A DNA stretch of 64,000 nt, taken from contig PQWQ01000028.1 of NCBI GenBank assembly GCA_002943765.1, positions 496,001 through 560,000 on the forward strand, read 5' to 3'. This document shows positions 29,286 to 44,200 of the stretch, one piece after another (positions within the stretch are counted from its first letter, which is position 1; each line of letters begins with the position of its first letter). The stretch comes from Psoroptes ovis. Lineage: Eukaryota > Arthropoda > Arachnida > Sarcoptiformes > Psoroptidae. A model generated the notes under the pieces. It was given only the letters and a program-made list of their open reading frames with translations. It did not search any database and was not told the origin of the DNA. A program made the position numbers and the translations under genes.

Positions 29286-32200
29286 ATCGTAGATTCCATG
29301 AATTTCAATTCAATGACAATCGGATTTTCATCATGAACTTACACACACATAATCATTAACGCCAAGCATCAATTGTCATTATTTATAATTATCATTCTCA
29401 TAATAATAATTCTAGATTGTAATAAAATAATTTAATAATAATCAAAAAATAAAAGAAATAAAATGATGGACAGTACAACAGCGGCTTCGAAGCCGCCACC
29501 GACGACAGCATTATCATCGCCAACAACATCATCATCATCAACAGCTAATATTATTATAGCCAATGGTACTTATTCGAACAGTCTACAACCTCAATCATCA
29601 TCAACAACAGCAACAACGACAACACAATTCAATAGTTTTATTAAATATCCAGAGGTATGATCATCATAAAATTTTGATTTTTTTCATTTCATCATTCTTC
29701 ACTATTTTCGTCATAATTCAGATTTAATATGAATTCATTGATTTTTATGATGAATTCAGATTTTTGATGATATTTGTGTGTGTGTATTATTTATTTATGT
29801 TAAGTTTTCATTACATTTTTCATGTGAATTTCATATTTTATTTAATTTTTTTCAAAATGACTTCAAATTCATTTCGTGACTTTTGTGTTTGCTTTGAATT
29901 CACATTCATTCATTCAATGCATTCATTCATTGATTTACATTGATACATTTTTTTTTTGATTATTTATTTCCACATAAACAATGTTGATCTAATTTATTTC
30001 ATTTTATGATACAATTATGAATGAGATTGTATTCAAATGTTTTTCCACAAAAATAATAAATGAACAAATAACCTTGATGTTGATTAAATCAATCATACGC
30101 TCGCACATGAATCTTATTTCTTTATACATTTATTTTGAAAAAAAATTGAAATAATCATTTCTTTTATGTTTCATAAACATTTATCCAATGTATGAGTGTA
30201 TTACATTGTCCGGATCAAACTTAGGATTTTTTCAAATTGAATTTATGTTTGATCAATTTTTTCAAAATGATGTTTTAAGATATATATTTTCTTTATTTGA
30301 ATATTTTAGAGCTAAATTTTACTATTAAATAGAGTGCGTGATACAAGTTATTTGAATCATTGATTTGATTGATTGAAACTTACAATGATTTAAATAAATT
30401 TCATTAGTTTTTTGTGTGGTTTAATCAAATTTATTTCAAAAATACAGGAATAAATATAGAAAATAAGTGTGTGTAGGAAATCGGGACGATTATCATTATG
30501 ATTATTATTGTTATTTTCACTTTTGAATTTAATGCACACAACTTGACAACCAAACCATTGATTCGAGAAAAAAATGAAGATTAATTCAGCTATAAATAAA
30601 TAATAATATTCATAATTTTTCAATATCTATTCAATATTTCGATTGAAAATTTCATTTTTCATTGATTCATTGAACATATTGATATGTATTTGTCATTTAT
30701 TATATCAGTCAATCAATATATTCGAAACGCCCGTCTTGGATTATCCATTATAAATGATCGATCCACTCAATCGTTGGTGGTTGATTTTTTTCAATTCGAT
30801 GATTGTTATTATGATCATCCTCATAATCGATATCACGAATGAATGAATGAACGAACTCAAAATGAAATGAATGAACCTAAATGAAATGATTTGTTTTCGT
30901 ATTTTTGCATAATTTTTACATTTTGTATCCAAAATGAATCGTTTTTCCTTGTGTATCAGTGTGTTTGAGTTGTTTGTAATTGTATTTATGCGTGTGTGTT
31001 TTGATTAAATACACATTATTATTATATTTATTATATTATATCATGAGGATAATGGTGAAAAAATTTCAGCTTTTTTGATGCTGCATTGAATTATAATCAT
31101 CATTATTATTATTATCATAATATTTTAATGTAAAGATGTCATGTGTGTGTATGTTTTGATTCACACCTTAAAAATGAATGAATAACTGAATGGATATAAT
31201 TTTCTTATGAATAAATAGTAATAATAATAATAATCAAATTTTCATACCACATTCAAATTTTTTTTTCATAATTATATTTACTTGTCATTCAATTCATTCA
31301 ACTTCAAATGCAATTCATTTTTGCTGAGAGCCGGAAATTTTGGCTTTATTTTGAATTATGTGTACATAATAATAATTGTAATTGTATATAAAAGTCAATT
31401 GGTGCTGTCGTTTGTTGTTGTTGTTGGTGTCCATATTTTATTATGGTCTATTATATGTGTGTTTTCTGCATTTATATTTATTTATATGATTTATGAAAAT
31501 ATGAATAAAACGATAATTTTTTTTTTGAATGTAAAAAATGAATAGTGGGAATTATTTTCTGTGGATGATAATAATTATGTTGGATTTATAATTATTATAA
31601 ATCATTGCCATAATTTTCATACGTATTTAATAATAATAATAATAATAATGATAATCCTGATCTTAATCCTAATGAATTTCATTTAATATCTATGAGGATA
31701 TTTAATATATAAATTTTGACGAAAAAAATAAAAATAATAAAATTAAATTGTCAAAATATCACTTTTCAAAAATTATGAATGAATGAATGAATGAATTATG
31801 GATTATCACATGGTTTTTCTTCCCTAAGACGAAGAAGAAGAAGAAGAAATTTTCTTATATTTCCTTAAATAAGTGTTAATATTTCCAAAGATTATAATAT
31901 TTTTCATTCTATGAGAACCTATGAAATGAAAACTAAGTATGAGAAAGAATGGATTTGAAAAAAATGAAATGTGTTAAACAATGTTTTTCTATGTGTTTCT
32001 CTTAATTATTAAATTTTGCTTATCAAAAATTGCCATATGACAATCGATCATTTTGGTATTTGTAGTACTCACACATATGGTACTCCAAATACCAACGCTA
32101 CTAATATCTGTCAATATCAAATTTTACAATTCATAATTTATGATGATGACAAGTGATGACAATCTATCGATCAATCATATTTTCAATGAATGGATGAGAT

Positions 32201-35200
32201 GATATGATTTGCTGTGTAGCACATACTAATATCACACTAATATTTAGATCAAATCATATTTATTTATTTTTTCTTTTGATTAAGATTATAATAATATTAT
32301 TATTTGTACTTGTACTTGTGCACACACCGACACACACACATGTTGACCTTAATGTTATTTTATACCATTGTTTTTGATGATAATATTATTATCATTATCA
32401 TCGCCATCAATATTACTTAATTTTCATTATTATTATTATTAAGAAAATTTTACAATTTTTTCTTATGATATATTATATTGTGTTGATTATTATCAAAGTA
32501 CAAGTTAATACTGAAGAAAATTTCATGGAAATTTTCCATTATTATCAGTATTATTATGCTGATAATAATAATAATTTCACAAATATGATTCATCATTATT
32601 GTTGTTTAATGCATCCATAGAGTCAATAAACACATGAATGTTATTTTATGAAATGGAAATATTTTTCATTATTTCATCTTGAAATTCATTCATTTTGTTT
32701 TTTCATTTTTGCCAAGTAATTTGCATCCATACCTTTATCTTTCATTTATTTTTCCTGGTTGCTTGCTATTTGTTTCTCCATTTACTCATTCATTGCTTGA
32801 TTCATTCATTCATTTAAATCATCATTTCTACACCCTAAATTTCCAAGTTTTTCGACGAAAAAAAAAATTGAAGAAACTCGGTGGTTGGCAGTGAACATAA
32901 TCATTGTAATAATAATTATTTTTGATATATACGAAATGTACCCAACCTGTAACCTGATGGACGGATGTAACAAAGATTAACGTTCATTTGTTATTTTTTT
33001 CGATGCAAAAAAATGAAAAATTTCCTCAAAATATTTCATAAATCCTTTGAAAATACACACATTTCATTCATATATTCATTCACCATTTGCAATTAATCTC
33101 TCTGCCGAAGAAAGATTTGATTTTTCTTGCTTATATTTTCCTCAAATTTAAATGGTTCTTTGTTTTTTTTCTTTAGTTTTTCTGCTGTTATTTCATTGCC
33201 ATAAAATATTATCATCATCATTATCATTATTTCGAAGCCTAAGCTCTGACGATGATGATGACCAAAGCTTATGATAATGATTTTATTATTTATTATCACC
33301 ATTATTATTATAAATTCAAATATTTAATACAGTCAGTATAATATTTTGTTCAGAAAAACTTTTTGAAATTTTTGTTTTTCACATTTTTCCAAACAAAAAA
33401 AAAAAATCTGTACAAAATTTGAATAAAATGAAAAATTCAAAAAAATTTCATAATTTTTTTGAATATGAATTATAAAAATTATAATATCAATTCTATGTTA
33501 GATGCCATATATGCATAATAATAATGTTGAATATTGCTTGATGAGTGAAATCCCAAATATTTAATATTTTTTCAAAACAAAATACATGTTTCAATCCATT
33601 CAATTATTCATTCATTCATTCATTTTGTTCATTATTTTTGATTATAATAATAATTATCATAATCAGGAAATAAAATAGTCTAAAACATGGAGATCTTAAA
33701 GATGAATGAAATAATAGTGAGTTGTATGAGATGGGGAGAAGAAAAAATGAAAAATTATCGAAGAAATTTCAAATTATTATTTATCATTGATTTAATATTG
33801 AATTACAGATAATTATTTTGAAATTTTTCAATCATTTTCTTCATTTTGCTCATGAAATTAATATTATTTACTATCGATCAGCTATTTGATCGTAAATTTT
33901 CAATGTGTTTATGATATGAACCATTAATATTTTTATTTTTTTTGAATTTTTATTTTCGTATCACGAATTTAACAAAAAATTAGACTAATTTTTCATATAA
34001 ATGTTCATATAGAAAAGGATTGAAATATTTCAAGCCAACTGTTGCTTGAAATAATCCCGGTTTCAACCTAGAATGCCGGCAAAATTTTCCGAATTTCAAG
34101 TATTCAATGGGAAACGCTACGAGAAAAATTTCCTTTGAAAAACGTGTTTTTACGTTACCGGCTCTTTTAGTGTTGAAAGTTGAAAATTTTGTTCAATTTT
34201 TTTTTTAAATTGAAATTCAAGATAATGCTTAGAAATAGCATCATATAAATCAAATAATAATAAAATAAAATTTGATTCAACTTGTTTTTATTTTTAATCT
34301 AAAACTCATTGATTGATCGAATTTAATCTTTTTTTATTACATCACGAATATCCAATGATTATGTTTTTTTCCCCATTCAATTTTTTTTTCTGTTCCAGGA
34401 AACTCCACTAATCTTAATTTGATAATTTCGTTTTATTTGTTCAATCAATGAATGAATGAATACATTTGATCGTTGAACAAATAATGAAATTTTTGATTTT
34501 TTTTCTTCTTTTTTCTCCTTTTGTTGATTGATTGATTGATTGATCGATTAAAGATCAGCTAAAAGGTCAATGGGGGAGAACAAATACAAAATGATGATTG
34601 TTTGTATATAATTTATTTTGCCTTTTCAACTATTTTATTTATTTATTTATTTTTTCGGTAAAAATTAAATTTAGTGCAATGGCGATTTAGCCTGAATTAT
34701 TTCGTTCATTCTTCTCTTTTTTTGATTGATTCATTTTGTTTTAATTGACAAATAAATGGTTTTTTCCCTTTTTTTTCAATTCATTCATTTGAATGATTCA
34801 AATCAAATCAAATGAATGAATGGATGGTCAATTGTTTTTCATTCAAAGCTCATTTGATGAATCAAAAATGTGTGTTTGTTTCGAAAAACAATAATTGGTC
34901 AATAATAATAATTATTATTTAGGCAGTTTCGATAATTTATAAATGAATGAACAAACCAAGAAATTGTTTATGATGATGACGTCCATTAGAATTGAACACA
35001 ATTGAACTCAATGTTTTCAAGCAATCGATAATGCAATTATATTTGTATTCAAATTTTCATTTTTGAGTGAAATAATTTCAATGCTCTGAATAGCATTTGC
35101 TTGCTCAAAACATGTTCATAAAATTTGAAAAATTGAAATTGTGTTAGTAAAATAACTGGTCAATATATCCAAGAATATCTTATCCCAATTTCCATTGAAT

Positions 35201-38200
35201 TTTACTCAATGAATTTTACTGATTAAACGGGCGATTCTTGACCGATTGTATGAATAGTTTTGATGTAATTTTTGTGTAGGTTATGACCTATGAATTTTTG
35301 ACATTATTTTCATGATAATTATTGACATACGTTAATTAGAGATGATTGATGATGATTGAATGATGATGATCGCGCCAACACAAAATATTCAACCAGTCAA
35401 TACATCATTTCAATTCTAAATTTAGTATCAATCAATTCATGAAATATTATTTTTTTTGGTATTTTGCTTGTTGCTTTGATGTATGGATGTTCATCATCGT
35501 TTTGATAGATTCTTATGAATGAAATTTATTTTTTCAACCTTTTAATTAATATACAATACTTGATTATTAATTTTATCTTAACTCCTTATTTTTTTAGGTC
35601 AAACTTGATCGTATACTTGGATTGACTGTTTCAAATAATGCCTCTTTGGACTGTGATCTCTATTCGGGAACTGTTGTGTATCCATCTGGGTAAATAATAA
35701 TTGATGATAATAATTTTTTTTTTCAATTATGATAATTTTTTATTTATTCAATAATCATTTTATATATGTTAGATGTGTATTGGTTCTCAATAATCAACGT
35801 AAAAATAAACAACATCATATAATTAATTCATCTAAAAAACCAATTACTTGTTGTAGATTTTCAAAAGATGGAAAATATATTGTTACTGGTGAAGTGAGTA
35901 TATTTATTTATTTGTGTTTATTTACTTATTTTGATTGATTTTTTTTTCATTTTACTTCGCCTATTATCATCATCATCATCACAATCCATCATATAACCAT
36001 TTATTTATTCATTCATTTTTTTTGGTCTTTAATGTTACTATTTTCAGTGTGGACATCAGCCTCATTGTCGAATTTGGGAAGTTTCCAGTGGTGAACAAAT
36101 TGCCAGTTTACCTGGTCACAAGTATGGTATTAACTGTGTGGTATGTGATTTGTTTTCATTTTTTTTCATTTGATTTGATTTCAGTCCATTTCCATTATTA
36201 TCTCAATCAAATTCCTTTCAACACAAATTTTGGTTCAAATTTGTTTTGTCAGTTTCAAATTTTATTTCGAAAAATTATTTTCCCCGAAATGAAAAAAAAG
36301 AGAAATGACCATTTCGATTGAATAATCTCCATTCAACGTGTTTCGCTCATTGAAAAATGACAATAAAACTCGTAAAAAAAAATACTGGTTTTATCCTATT
36401 TTTTCCCTGATTTAATATCCATTGTTTTGCTGCAGTTCTGAATATTAATAAATTAAAACAATCAGCAAAAACGACGACCAAGGTGGTCATGTTTTGAATA
36501 TTTCATAATCAGTCAAAAACAATTTAAAGTTTAGCAAATTTAATATTTAAATATGAATAAGTGATAAAACATGAATAGTTTCCACACTTTTAAAAATGTG
36601 CACGGCTGTCATATGTGAGCAAACTGACAAATGATTTCATTTGAAATTTTTCAAAATATGATGCTCATGGTTATACAATGATAATGGTCAATTATCATTT
36701 AAATCTTCACATGTAGTTTAAATGTTGATGATGAGAAAATAACATAGTTCGAGGTTGCCAATTGTGTTTTTCAATTGTTTTTCTGAAATTTAAAAAGAAA
36801 TGAATGCAATTGATTGATAGTTTTAGATATAAATCGATTATTGAATAGTTGTTTTCAATTTAATATGATTTGTTCATCACCGTTTAATGTTTAAGCATTA
36901 AACATTTGGCTATATGACTGAGAGGTAGATCAAAAAAAAAAAAAACTTTACACATTAGTTTTTGCCTATTTACATTCATCATACTAAGTACTAGGTTGTC
37001 CGGAAAGTTTTTGCCGGTTATATCGTATAAAATTATTAGAAAATCGGCAAGAACTTTTCGGACAACCTAATATTTTAGCTATTTTTATGCAAATAGCAAT
37101 TGAATGTGTTTGATTTTTTTTTTGATTTTTTTCGATTTTCACATTGAATCATGCATATTGCATTTGGCCTGAAAAAACATTTTCAAATAAAAATAATCTC
37201 ATAATCGACATTTGAATCATGTTTAGACTTTGTATAATCGTGTTATCTTATTCAATTTTTTCGATTATCTTCATAGTTTTTCTTTTCATCAACATCACCA
37301 ATATGTTTAATCTTTTTACAGTTCAGTACAATCTATCCATTTCTAAATATTTGACTGATCAATATGCGTAAATGATGATGATGATGTGGATGTGAATATT
37401 TTTCTAAGATTTAGGACTATTCATATAAAACAATTGCAATTTGTTTTATTTATTCTCATTTATTTTGTTTCAAATAAATTATTTTCGATCTAAAAGAAAT
37501 TAAATAAACAATACAGTCATAAACGATAACGATAAATTGATAATTTTAGAAAGATGTTTTTATCATGAAAATAACATGAAAATGTTTCTTCATTCATTTT
37601 TTTTTTTGAACTCGTGTGTGTTGATGCATTGCAATTTTAGGTATTTATTCAATGAAATCAAAACATCAAGTTTACCTTAAGCTAGACAAGAGAAACATTC
37701 TTCATCATGAAAACATTTGATTCATCATCATCATCATCGTTCAATATAAATCAAATGGTCATGATATTCGTGATATCAGAAAAAAAAATACCAAAACAAT
37801 TTTAATCACATTTCATTTCGAAGTGATTTACGCAAAAATTTGTTTTTGTTTGTTTGAATTGATAGAAAGCTAAATTTTCATTAATTCACCGAATACATTT
37901 CATGCATAAAGGGTTAAAGAATTCTTTGATTCACCATTCATATTTAGCTCTCGATAGACTTGATCAATTTTGAGTGAAGAATTGAATGAAATCAAATGAG
38001 TTTTGGCGATGAATTGTCGAAATTATTATCATTATTTGAAAGCGTTCACATTCAATTCATTCAATATCTTCTCCATATTTTAAATGGATAACCAACTCGC
38101 CAAAAAACAAATATGTTCCACATTTTTCAATTATTTGTACTTTTGAAAATTGTGAACATTCCATCTAAAATTATAAATCAAACAATATCAAATGAATGCA

Positions 38201-41200
38201 CATTTTTTTTCAATTTCAATGAATGCAAGCATTCAGGAAAGGAAAATGCATTCCAAAAAAAAAAACCTGAATTTAAATTGAAAATTGTCCAAAATGTCCA
38301 AAATAAAATAACCTGTTGTTTATGGGGTTTCGTTTTTCGTTTGTGCTTTTTGCTTTGTATTCCCATTTCTTTATTTTCATTTCGATGATTATTATTTAAA
38401 CATTAAATATTTACTTTCATCAACAAAAAATAATCATTCAATTTTTTTTTCTTTGGTAAATGTGTATCTTGTTGTTGTTGATGAATTATGGTTAAAATGA
38501 CTGATGATGATTTTTTTTTCATTGAAAAATAACAATCAACAGCATCAATGGGAAATGAAAATTGCCCATACATTTACTTGCACAACACTCACAATCAAAC
38601 TTTTGGGCAAACAAACCGAAACAACAACAATAATAATGAATTGTTTCTCGGCCCGATTATTATTTGTGTTTGCTATTTTTAATATTTTTTTCCATACTTT
38701 GATTGAATCTATTGATTTATTTTTATCAATTTTCCGTTGAATATTTTTTCATGTAACAGTCAATGATAATTTTTGGAAATTTTTTGTTTTCCAAAATTTT
38801 GAATGACCAAAAGTAATTGTGAAATGTGAAAAATATGGAAATTATGGTGATATAATTATTATTGTTGCATTGTTATTAGTTTCAAAATGAAAATATTGAA
38901 CCGCAATTGATGTCATGAATTTCTATTTTAAGATTTTTTCATATTTTTAAGATTCCAATATTTCACATGTTTGTTGTATATGGGCAGGTAGCAGCCATCA
39001 TATAACTGAAAATAGAATCAATTTGAAATGGAGCATTGAATTTCAATTTTTAAAATATGGCAAAACTGTCAATTTTCATCGATAATTTATGATTGATTGA
39101 TTGATTGATTCAATTGATTTCGTCGATACTCGAAATACTTTCGCCACATTTATCGTTGATGATTGTAGCGAGTTTTAATTTTTGAAATTTAAAAAATTTA
39201 ATTAAACGTTTTTAAATATTTTTCAAATTTAAAATAAGTTTAATGAGTTTTAGTCAGGTGATACTCGGGACCTTCCTAGGTAGCCATTTTGAATTTTGAA
39301 TACAATGCATTCAATGAATCCAACACAGATAAATGAATGAAATCAACAGTCAAAATAATAGTCCATTACTCGTTAATTATTATTATCATTAATTATAAAA
39401 TTATAATCATAATTATAATATATGGAAATGAAATTTTCATTTTCTTCATTAAAATATTTAAATTTTTTGACCTTTTTTTTTGCTTTAATGCAGAGATTAA
39501 TGCATTAAAAATCATAATTATGATCGTTTTTTTTCTTTTAATTAGGCATTTTCACCAGATAGTAAATATGTTGTTTCAATCGGATCACAACATGATATGA
39601 TGGTAAATGTTTGGGATTGGAAAAAAAATCATATAGTATCATCGAATAAAATATCGATTAAAGTTAAATCGATATCATTCTCCGAGAATGGAAATTATTT
39701 TGTTACTGTCGGTAATCGACATGTAAGATTCTGGTATCTCGAGTACAATGAAATTGTTAGTAAAAATAAATTCGAATCATTACCATTGATGGGAAGAAAT
39801 GCTATACTTGGTGATCAAAGAAATAATTATTTTTGTGATGTGGCCTGTGGCCGTGATGAATTTAGTGAATCAACATATGCCATAACAAAATCTGGTCTAC
39901 TATGTGAATTTAATAATCGCCGTTTGCTAAATAAATGGGTCGAGCTTAAGGTAATTCTAATTGAAAAAAAGAAAATGAATAATTGTTAATCTTATTGAAA
40001 TTAATTATTTTATTTCATTCTTGACAGACTGAATCTGCCAATTGTTTAACTTTAAGTCATAATTATATTTGTGTTGGTTGTGCTCAAGGAGTCATACGAT
40101 GTTTTCGCCCACAAACACTGGAATTCGTTTGTACATTGCCAAAACCGCATCAACTTGGTATTGATATTGCCAAAGGTCACTTAAATCCAAGAAATGAAAT
40201 GAATTATAATGCCAAAATGACAATGAGTAGACCTAAATATGCTGACACGGTGGCCATTGTTTATGATGATTACAATAAAGTTGTAACCGCTATTTATTCG
40301 GATCGTAGTGTATATTTTTGGTCATTAAATGATATTAAAAGGATCGGAAAACTTAATTCATTTTTATATCATTCAAGTTGTATTTGGGATATTGATGTAT
40401 ATTGCAAAACGTTTTGAATTAATTTTTTTCTAAAGTGTTTTTCCAATTGTTTTCAGATTTATCCATACAACACGAGAAGCTCTCGCCATTTATTGCCACC
40501 TGGAACATTTCTTACTTGCTCAAGTGATGATACAATCCGTATATGGAATACTGAAATGGATATAAATACATCTAAAACATCTAATTATATAATTAAGAAA
40601 AATTTTTTCAGTCCAGAATTGATGAAAATCCTATATATGGATCCTGATCTATCATACATATGTGACCCAGATTGGATTCAAACAAAATCCAGCTCAAACG
40701 GTAATGGTGCCATTCAAAATTCTGACCAATATGACAGCAAAAATGGAATACGAACGATCAAATTTTCAACCGATGGAAAGCATTTAGCCTCAGGTTTGTA
40801 TTTATGAATGGATATTTTGATATTCTCATTCATCATTTTTCGTTTAAATCTTCAGGTGATCGTTGCGGAAACATACGTATATTTGATTTAGAAATGCAAA
40901 AAGATTTATACAAAATCGAAGCTCATGACTGTGAAGTTTTGTGCTTAGAATATTCGAATGAAGAAATTTGTGGAAAATCATTGCTTGTTTCGGCTAGTCG
41001 TGATCGATTCATACATATTTATGATGTACATCGGCAATATTCTTGTATTCAAAATATTGATGATCATTCATCATCGATTACTTCGGTCAAATTTGTTTGC
41101 TGTAAACCGAATCCAATGAATTTAAAATTGATTAGTTGTGGTGCAGATAAATCATTGATTTTTCGAAGTCAAACAGACCCTGATTCAGATTTTCGCCGTG

Positions 41201-44200
41201 AACATCATGTGGCTGGTAAATGTACATTTTATGATATGGCAGTCGATCAAAAAAAGAATCATATTATAACTGCATCACAAGATCGATTTATTAGAACATA
41301 TGATGTAGCATCTGGAAAACAAATCAATAATTTCAAAGGATCTCTTGGTGAAGATGGAGCATTGATCAAAATAGCTTTTGATCCTAGTGCAACCTTTATC
41401 GCTACTTCATGTACTGATAAAAGTATTTACATTTATGATTATCAAACGGGAGAATGTTTAGCGACAACAAGTGGTCACTCAGAAATCGTTACAGGATTAA
41501 AATTTTCTCTAGACGGCAGACATTTAATATCAGTTTCTGGTGATGGATGTATATTCGTATGGAAACTACCCATTGAAATGACGAATGCAATCGCGGCTAA
41601 ACTTGGTCTACCATTGATATCCAACTCGTGCCATACTACTACAATTACGAATCGTACACTTAATATTCCACTACAGACTGATCTAATTGGAAATAATCAT
41701 TCATCACCAATTTATAATCAATTCGATACTTCTACATTGCCAACATGGGTCCGTAAACAACGATTTGAAGAGAATCGTGAAAGATTTCCTAATGAATCAA
41801 TGAACAATGAAAAAGAATTTTCCAAAACTTTGCCACGAGGTCGTTGGGCTCAGCGTTTCATGGAAGAAGGACATGAAATGAATCCGGGTCTAGTCAAAAC
41901 TTATGCCAACAATTTCGAAACGATGGCATCAAGGAGTACGCCCACTACACCCTCGGGTATAAATTCACCATCGATTAGAGATTCATTACGACAAAATATA
42001 CGCCATAGCATGATTATTGCTCGAGATTATCCTCGTACCAAATCTTCAATGTCCAGCGGTGTTGAAGATGATGATGATGATCGTAACACTACTGATTCAG
42101 ACAATACATGCATTCATGATTCACCATATAAAGTGAACAAAGTCTCTAATGCTGATCGTCCAAGATCATGCAAGGCATCGAATCCCTATTCAATGGTATC
42201 ATCTATATCAATGGCAAACATAAGTGATGTTGCTTATGATGATGATGAAGGGTCGGTTAGTGAAGTAACAACTAAAAGTAAAGATGATAAAAATCATTTC
42301 AATTCATTGTATATGAGTACTGAAAATTTAGAAAGAATTGATCAACGCAATCGATATGTGAAAAATGCATTCGAAAATATCGATAAAAATCATATTGACA
42401 ATAATAACAGTGCATCTGATGATTCTGGCATCAATCAAATTGATCATAGCCTTAGTAGTAACAGTACATTAATCAATCATCATCATCATCAACAATCTAC
42501 ATCACCGCCACAACCTAATGTTCGACATAGTCTTTCATCTAAATCTTCTATTACTACTAATAACAATAATAATAAAACCATGATCAAAGATAATAATCAA
42601 TATAATGACGGAACATCAGATGACGCCACATTGAGCGATATTACCGACATTAATCAAGATCCGTCATCATCTCCAGATGGTGGTTTAACCATTGGAGTTA
42701 ATAATAATAATAACAATGATTTAAATAAATTTTCCGCATTGGATACAATTAAAGAAGCTTTATCGCCAACAATAACAGCAACAACCAATAAGGAAAATGA
42801 AAAAGAAATAAATGAAATAGATTCAAATAATATTAATAAAGATAATAGTAATACAGCCATGATAAATACACAAATGAACGATTCAAACAAGTCTACCACA
42901 ACGACAACCAATGTTACTAATAATAATGATAATACAAATATTTCATCAACCGTAACAACAAAAACATTGGCTGCTGATATTATTACCACCAGTAAAGACA
43001 ATGTCAAATCGACACCAACGCAAACAACAACTACAACAACTCCATTTGTGACGAAAAGACGTGAAGAACTGTCCAAAGTATTGAGTGATGTTAAAAAACG
43101 ATTACAAACTGTAAGTTGATTTTTGACCCATCTTTTCTTTAAAAATTCTTATTGTCTAAAGGCTATTGTTGTCATATGATATTATTCATAGATAGATACA
43201 TAGTTTAAATATAATCATATTGATTATATCATATTTCTACTTATTTTTTTATTAAAGAAATATTCTTATCAATAATAACATTGATACAATGATGATTCAA
43301 TGAATTGAAATGAAGAATTTTTTTTTCATTTCATAAAAATACACAATCGATCATTACACACACAAACCCTTCGTCATTGTTTGTGTATTGATTTTTGATG
43401 ATAAGGAGCCATTATATTCCATGATTAGAATATATGTTCATATTTAAATATAATCATATTTTTTTTAAAGATTAATATCATTATATTTTCTGATTATATT
43501 TCACTTTAATAATGTTTTTTTTTTTCGTTTTAAATTAAAAAATTTTCCATCAAAAAAAAAAAAAAAAAAAAAATTGAATTTAAATAAGAGAAATGAAATT
43601 ATTAATGGAAATTGAATGTTTTGAAAATATGCACTTAAACCAAAACTTAAACGAAAAAAAAACAAGTTATTCTTAATGATATGAATTATATTTTTTTTTT
43701 CTCTTTATTTCTTCCATTTCATTTCTATCCGTTCCGTTTCCATCGCTGTATATGTGTTCACATATATACCTTTGAATATCCACTTACGAACAAATTCATT
43801 CATACATTAGTTTCATATGCTAAGAGCAACAGGTAATTTTCATTGAATTAGTAAAGAAAAAAACATACATACCATAGTATTTGATGACAAATGCAACGCA
43901 ACAAACGCCAAAATTTCAATAATAAAATATTGCGAATAGTCGTGTAGGTGAATTTAAAGAGTAATCAAAGAGAGATGGAGAGAAAAAGTTAGATATGTTC
44001 AGGCGCCAATAACGATGAATAATATGCGTAAAAATTAATATTAATAATAATACTAAAGATAATATTACATTAATAAACTCTCTCTCTTTTTTATTTCATT
44101 GATTTTTTATTTATTTTGAGTCAAAACAACAATCATCATATATTAAATATTGATTGTGTCGTTTTAATTTTTGAAAATTTTGAATAAACAAATGAAATTA

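Larger units (their letters stand above)
21465..35597 (+). other. Intron 1 of MAPKBP1/WDR62 (14.1 kb)
   Basis: Starts GTATGT and ends TTTTTAG. It contains the second candidate first exon (29463), three mariner-type elements (22517, 22787, 23590), many AAT/GAT runs, a 12-bp-stem hairpin (21601-21630) and a 10-bp-stem hairpin (34026-34053). No other coding sequence recognised on either strand. Confidence 0.75.

Noticed and set aside
35935..36321. 128-codon frame overlapping exon 4 in another frame
   Set aside because: Exon 4 is read in a different frame (CGHQPHCRIWEV), which is conserved; this frame is its shadow plus intron.
42654..43076. 140-codon frame on the - strand
   Set aside because: Complement of the Thr/Asn-rich part of MAPKBP1/WDR62 exon 8. 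The hydrophobic runs are reverse-strand images of ACA/AAT repeats.
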